Shown here: one piece after another, positions 63,440 to 64,000 of the stretch
How positions within the stretch are numbered: position 1 is the first letter of the stretch
How the letters are laid out: every line of letters begins with the position of its first letter
Source of the DNA: Microbacterium ulmi
GTDB lineage: Bacteria; Actinomycetota; Actinomycetes; Actinomycetales; Microbacteriaceae
DNA length: 64,000 nt
Assembly: GCF_011759705.1 (NCBI RefSeq)
Contig: NZ_JAAOZF010000001.1
Coordinates: 2,128,146 to 2,192,145, forward strand
Direction of reading: 5' to 3'
Notes under the pieces: generated by a model
Databases searched by the model: none
Told to the model about the DNA's origin: nothing
The model's input: the letters and a program-made list of their open reading frames with translations, nothing else
Position numbers and translations under genes: made by a program

Positions 63440-63487
63440 AGCGCACCCGGGTATGAGCCGGTGCCCGGGACCGCCCGGATCGCCGCG
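63415..63487 (-). tRNA. tRNA-like sequence with CAU anticodon loop (degenerate tRNA-Met?)
   Basis: 73 nt that fold as a near-cloverleaf: acceptor CGCGGCG with CGTCGCG (7 bp, one G-U), D stem CCGG/CCGG with a 6-nt loop, anticodon loop CTCATAC (CAU) on a stem with a bulge or mismatch, and a perfect T-arm GCGGG-TTCGACT-CCCGC. Odd points: A at position 8, short D loop and a weak anticodon stem. It is therefore a degenerate tRNA or a tRNA mimic more than a standard tRNA-Met. No CCA is encoded. Confidence 0.4.
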
Positions 63488-63583
63488 ATGAATCCACGCT
63501 AACCCCGGCATCCCATGAATGCCGTCAGCGTGACAAGAGGTTTCGCTGTGCGTCCTCGCGTGTCGGCGACGCCGCGGACGCGG

Positions 63584-64000
63584 TCAGGCGACCGAGGCTA
63601 GCCAGGCGCGCAGATGCTCGACCACGAACGCGTGGTCGTCGGCCTGAGGCAGGCCCGAGACGGCGACGACGCCCACGACGCCGACGCCCGCGATCGTGAT
63701 GGGGAACGCGCCGCCGTGGGCCGCGTACTCGCCGGGGTCGAGCCGCGACGACGTGTCGAAGTCGCGACCCGCGGCCCGGAACCCCTGGCCGACGCCGAAC
63801 GACGACCTGCCGTAGCGCCGCACGACACGGCTCTTGCGCTCGAGCCACACATCGTTGTTCGCGCTCGATCCCGCCAGGGCGGCGTGGAAGACGCGCGCCT
63901 CGCCGAGCGAGATGCCGATCACGATCGGCAGACCCGCCGTGAAGGCCGCCTCCCGCATCCGGGAGCCGAGCGCCCATGCGTCGGCGACGTCGAAGCGGGG
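63584..64000 (-). CDS. UPF0303 family protein (heme-degrading/GlcG-like fold), 5' end outside window
   Basis: 139 codons are visible; the N terminus lies beyond 64000. The sequence reads FDVADAWALGSRMREAAFTA, GLPIVIGISLGEARVFHAAL, NNDVWLERKSRVVRRYGRSS, RLDPGEYAAHGGAFPITIAG and VGVVGVVAVSGLPQADDHAF, an excellent match to UPF0303 (GlcG/HbpS-like). Members are proposed to bind heme or cobalamin-like ligands; the function is not settled. No gene is seen between it and the tRNA-like sequence. Confidence 0.85.
   Translation of the reverse strand, partial: PRFDVADAWALGSRMREAAFTAGLPIVIGISLGEARVFHAALAGSSANNDVWLERKSRVVRRYGRSSFGVGQGFRAAGRDFDTSSRLDPGEYAAHGGAFPITIAGVGVVGVVAVSGLPQADDHAFVVEHLRAWLASVA

Overview
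This 64 kb window is chromosomal DNA of a high-G+C actinobacterium, most likely Microbacterium or a close Microbacteriaceae relative. The reasons are strong GC3 bias, the core order rplM-rpsI-glmM-coaA-glmS-acpS-alr-tsaE-tsaB-rimI-tsaD-groES, frequent GTG starts, and many genes whose -10 box (TANNNT) lies only 6-7 nt before the start codon, as expected for leaderless mRNAs.

Layout. 1-8.3 kb: exopolysaccharide locus, with the start of a leftward GT4 gene cut by the window edge, two GT2 glycosyltransferases and a pyruvyl transferase, then (minus strand) the initiating sugar phosphotransferase, a membrane-anchored beta-propeller-like protein, a Wzz/BY-kinase and its low-molecular-weight tyrosine phosphatase. 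8.3-10.6 kb: an LPXTG surface protein between two CPBP-family membrane proteases. 10.7-27.5 kb: conserved core for ribosomal proteins, cell-wall precursors, CoA and tRNA t6A synthesis, interrupted after glmM by a minus-strand block (membrane protein, DUF4062/NTPase signalling protein, Ppx/GppA), and ending with a methyltransferase and a CIRCE-controlled groES. 27.6-31.9 kb: RarD transporter and a copper operon (copZ-copA-csoR) behind two CsoR-type boxes. 32-37.6 kb: a branched-chain amino-acid-type ABC transporter, with the binding protein apart from the permease/ATPase operon. 37.9-48.3 kb: purine genes guaB, guaB3 and guaA interspersed with an AbiEi/Vsr-like protein, an MFS pump with its TetR regulator, a TMEM175-type channel, DUF2277, SURF1 and DUF3817. 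48.5-61 kb: an MBL hydrolase/TetR pair, an F420-type reductase, two ClpP-like genes with a ClgR-like regulator, a GT4 enzyme, a LigD-type polymerase, a secreted 5'-nucleotidase, a Bax-inhibitor protein, a glycerophosphodiesterase and a sulfurtransferase. 61.1-64 kb: YdeI-like protein, an AbiE toxin-antitoxin locus between 26-bp direct repeats that match the 3' end of a tRNA-like sequence, and a partial UPF0303 gene.

Most notable: the AbiE locus looks like a 1.7 kb mini-island at a tRNA-like attachment site, and its toxin gene is frameshifted. A set of about 76-86 nt palindromic elements recurs between genes and also inside acpS and copA, in frame. One member of the ClpP pair lacks the catalytic serine. 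The heptamer GGATGCC/GGCATCC is strongly over-represented, but nearly absent from the first 3.5 kb.

All calls were made by reading the sequence; no database search was run. Start codons were chosen from Shine-Dalgarno sites, overlaps and -10 spacing, and are noted where uncertain.
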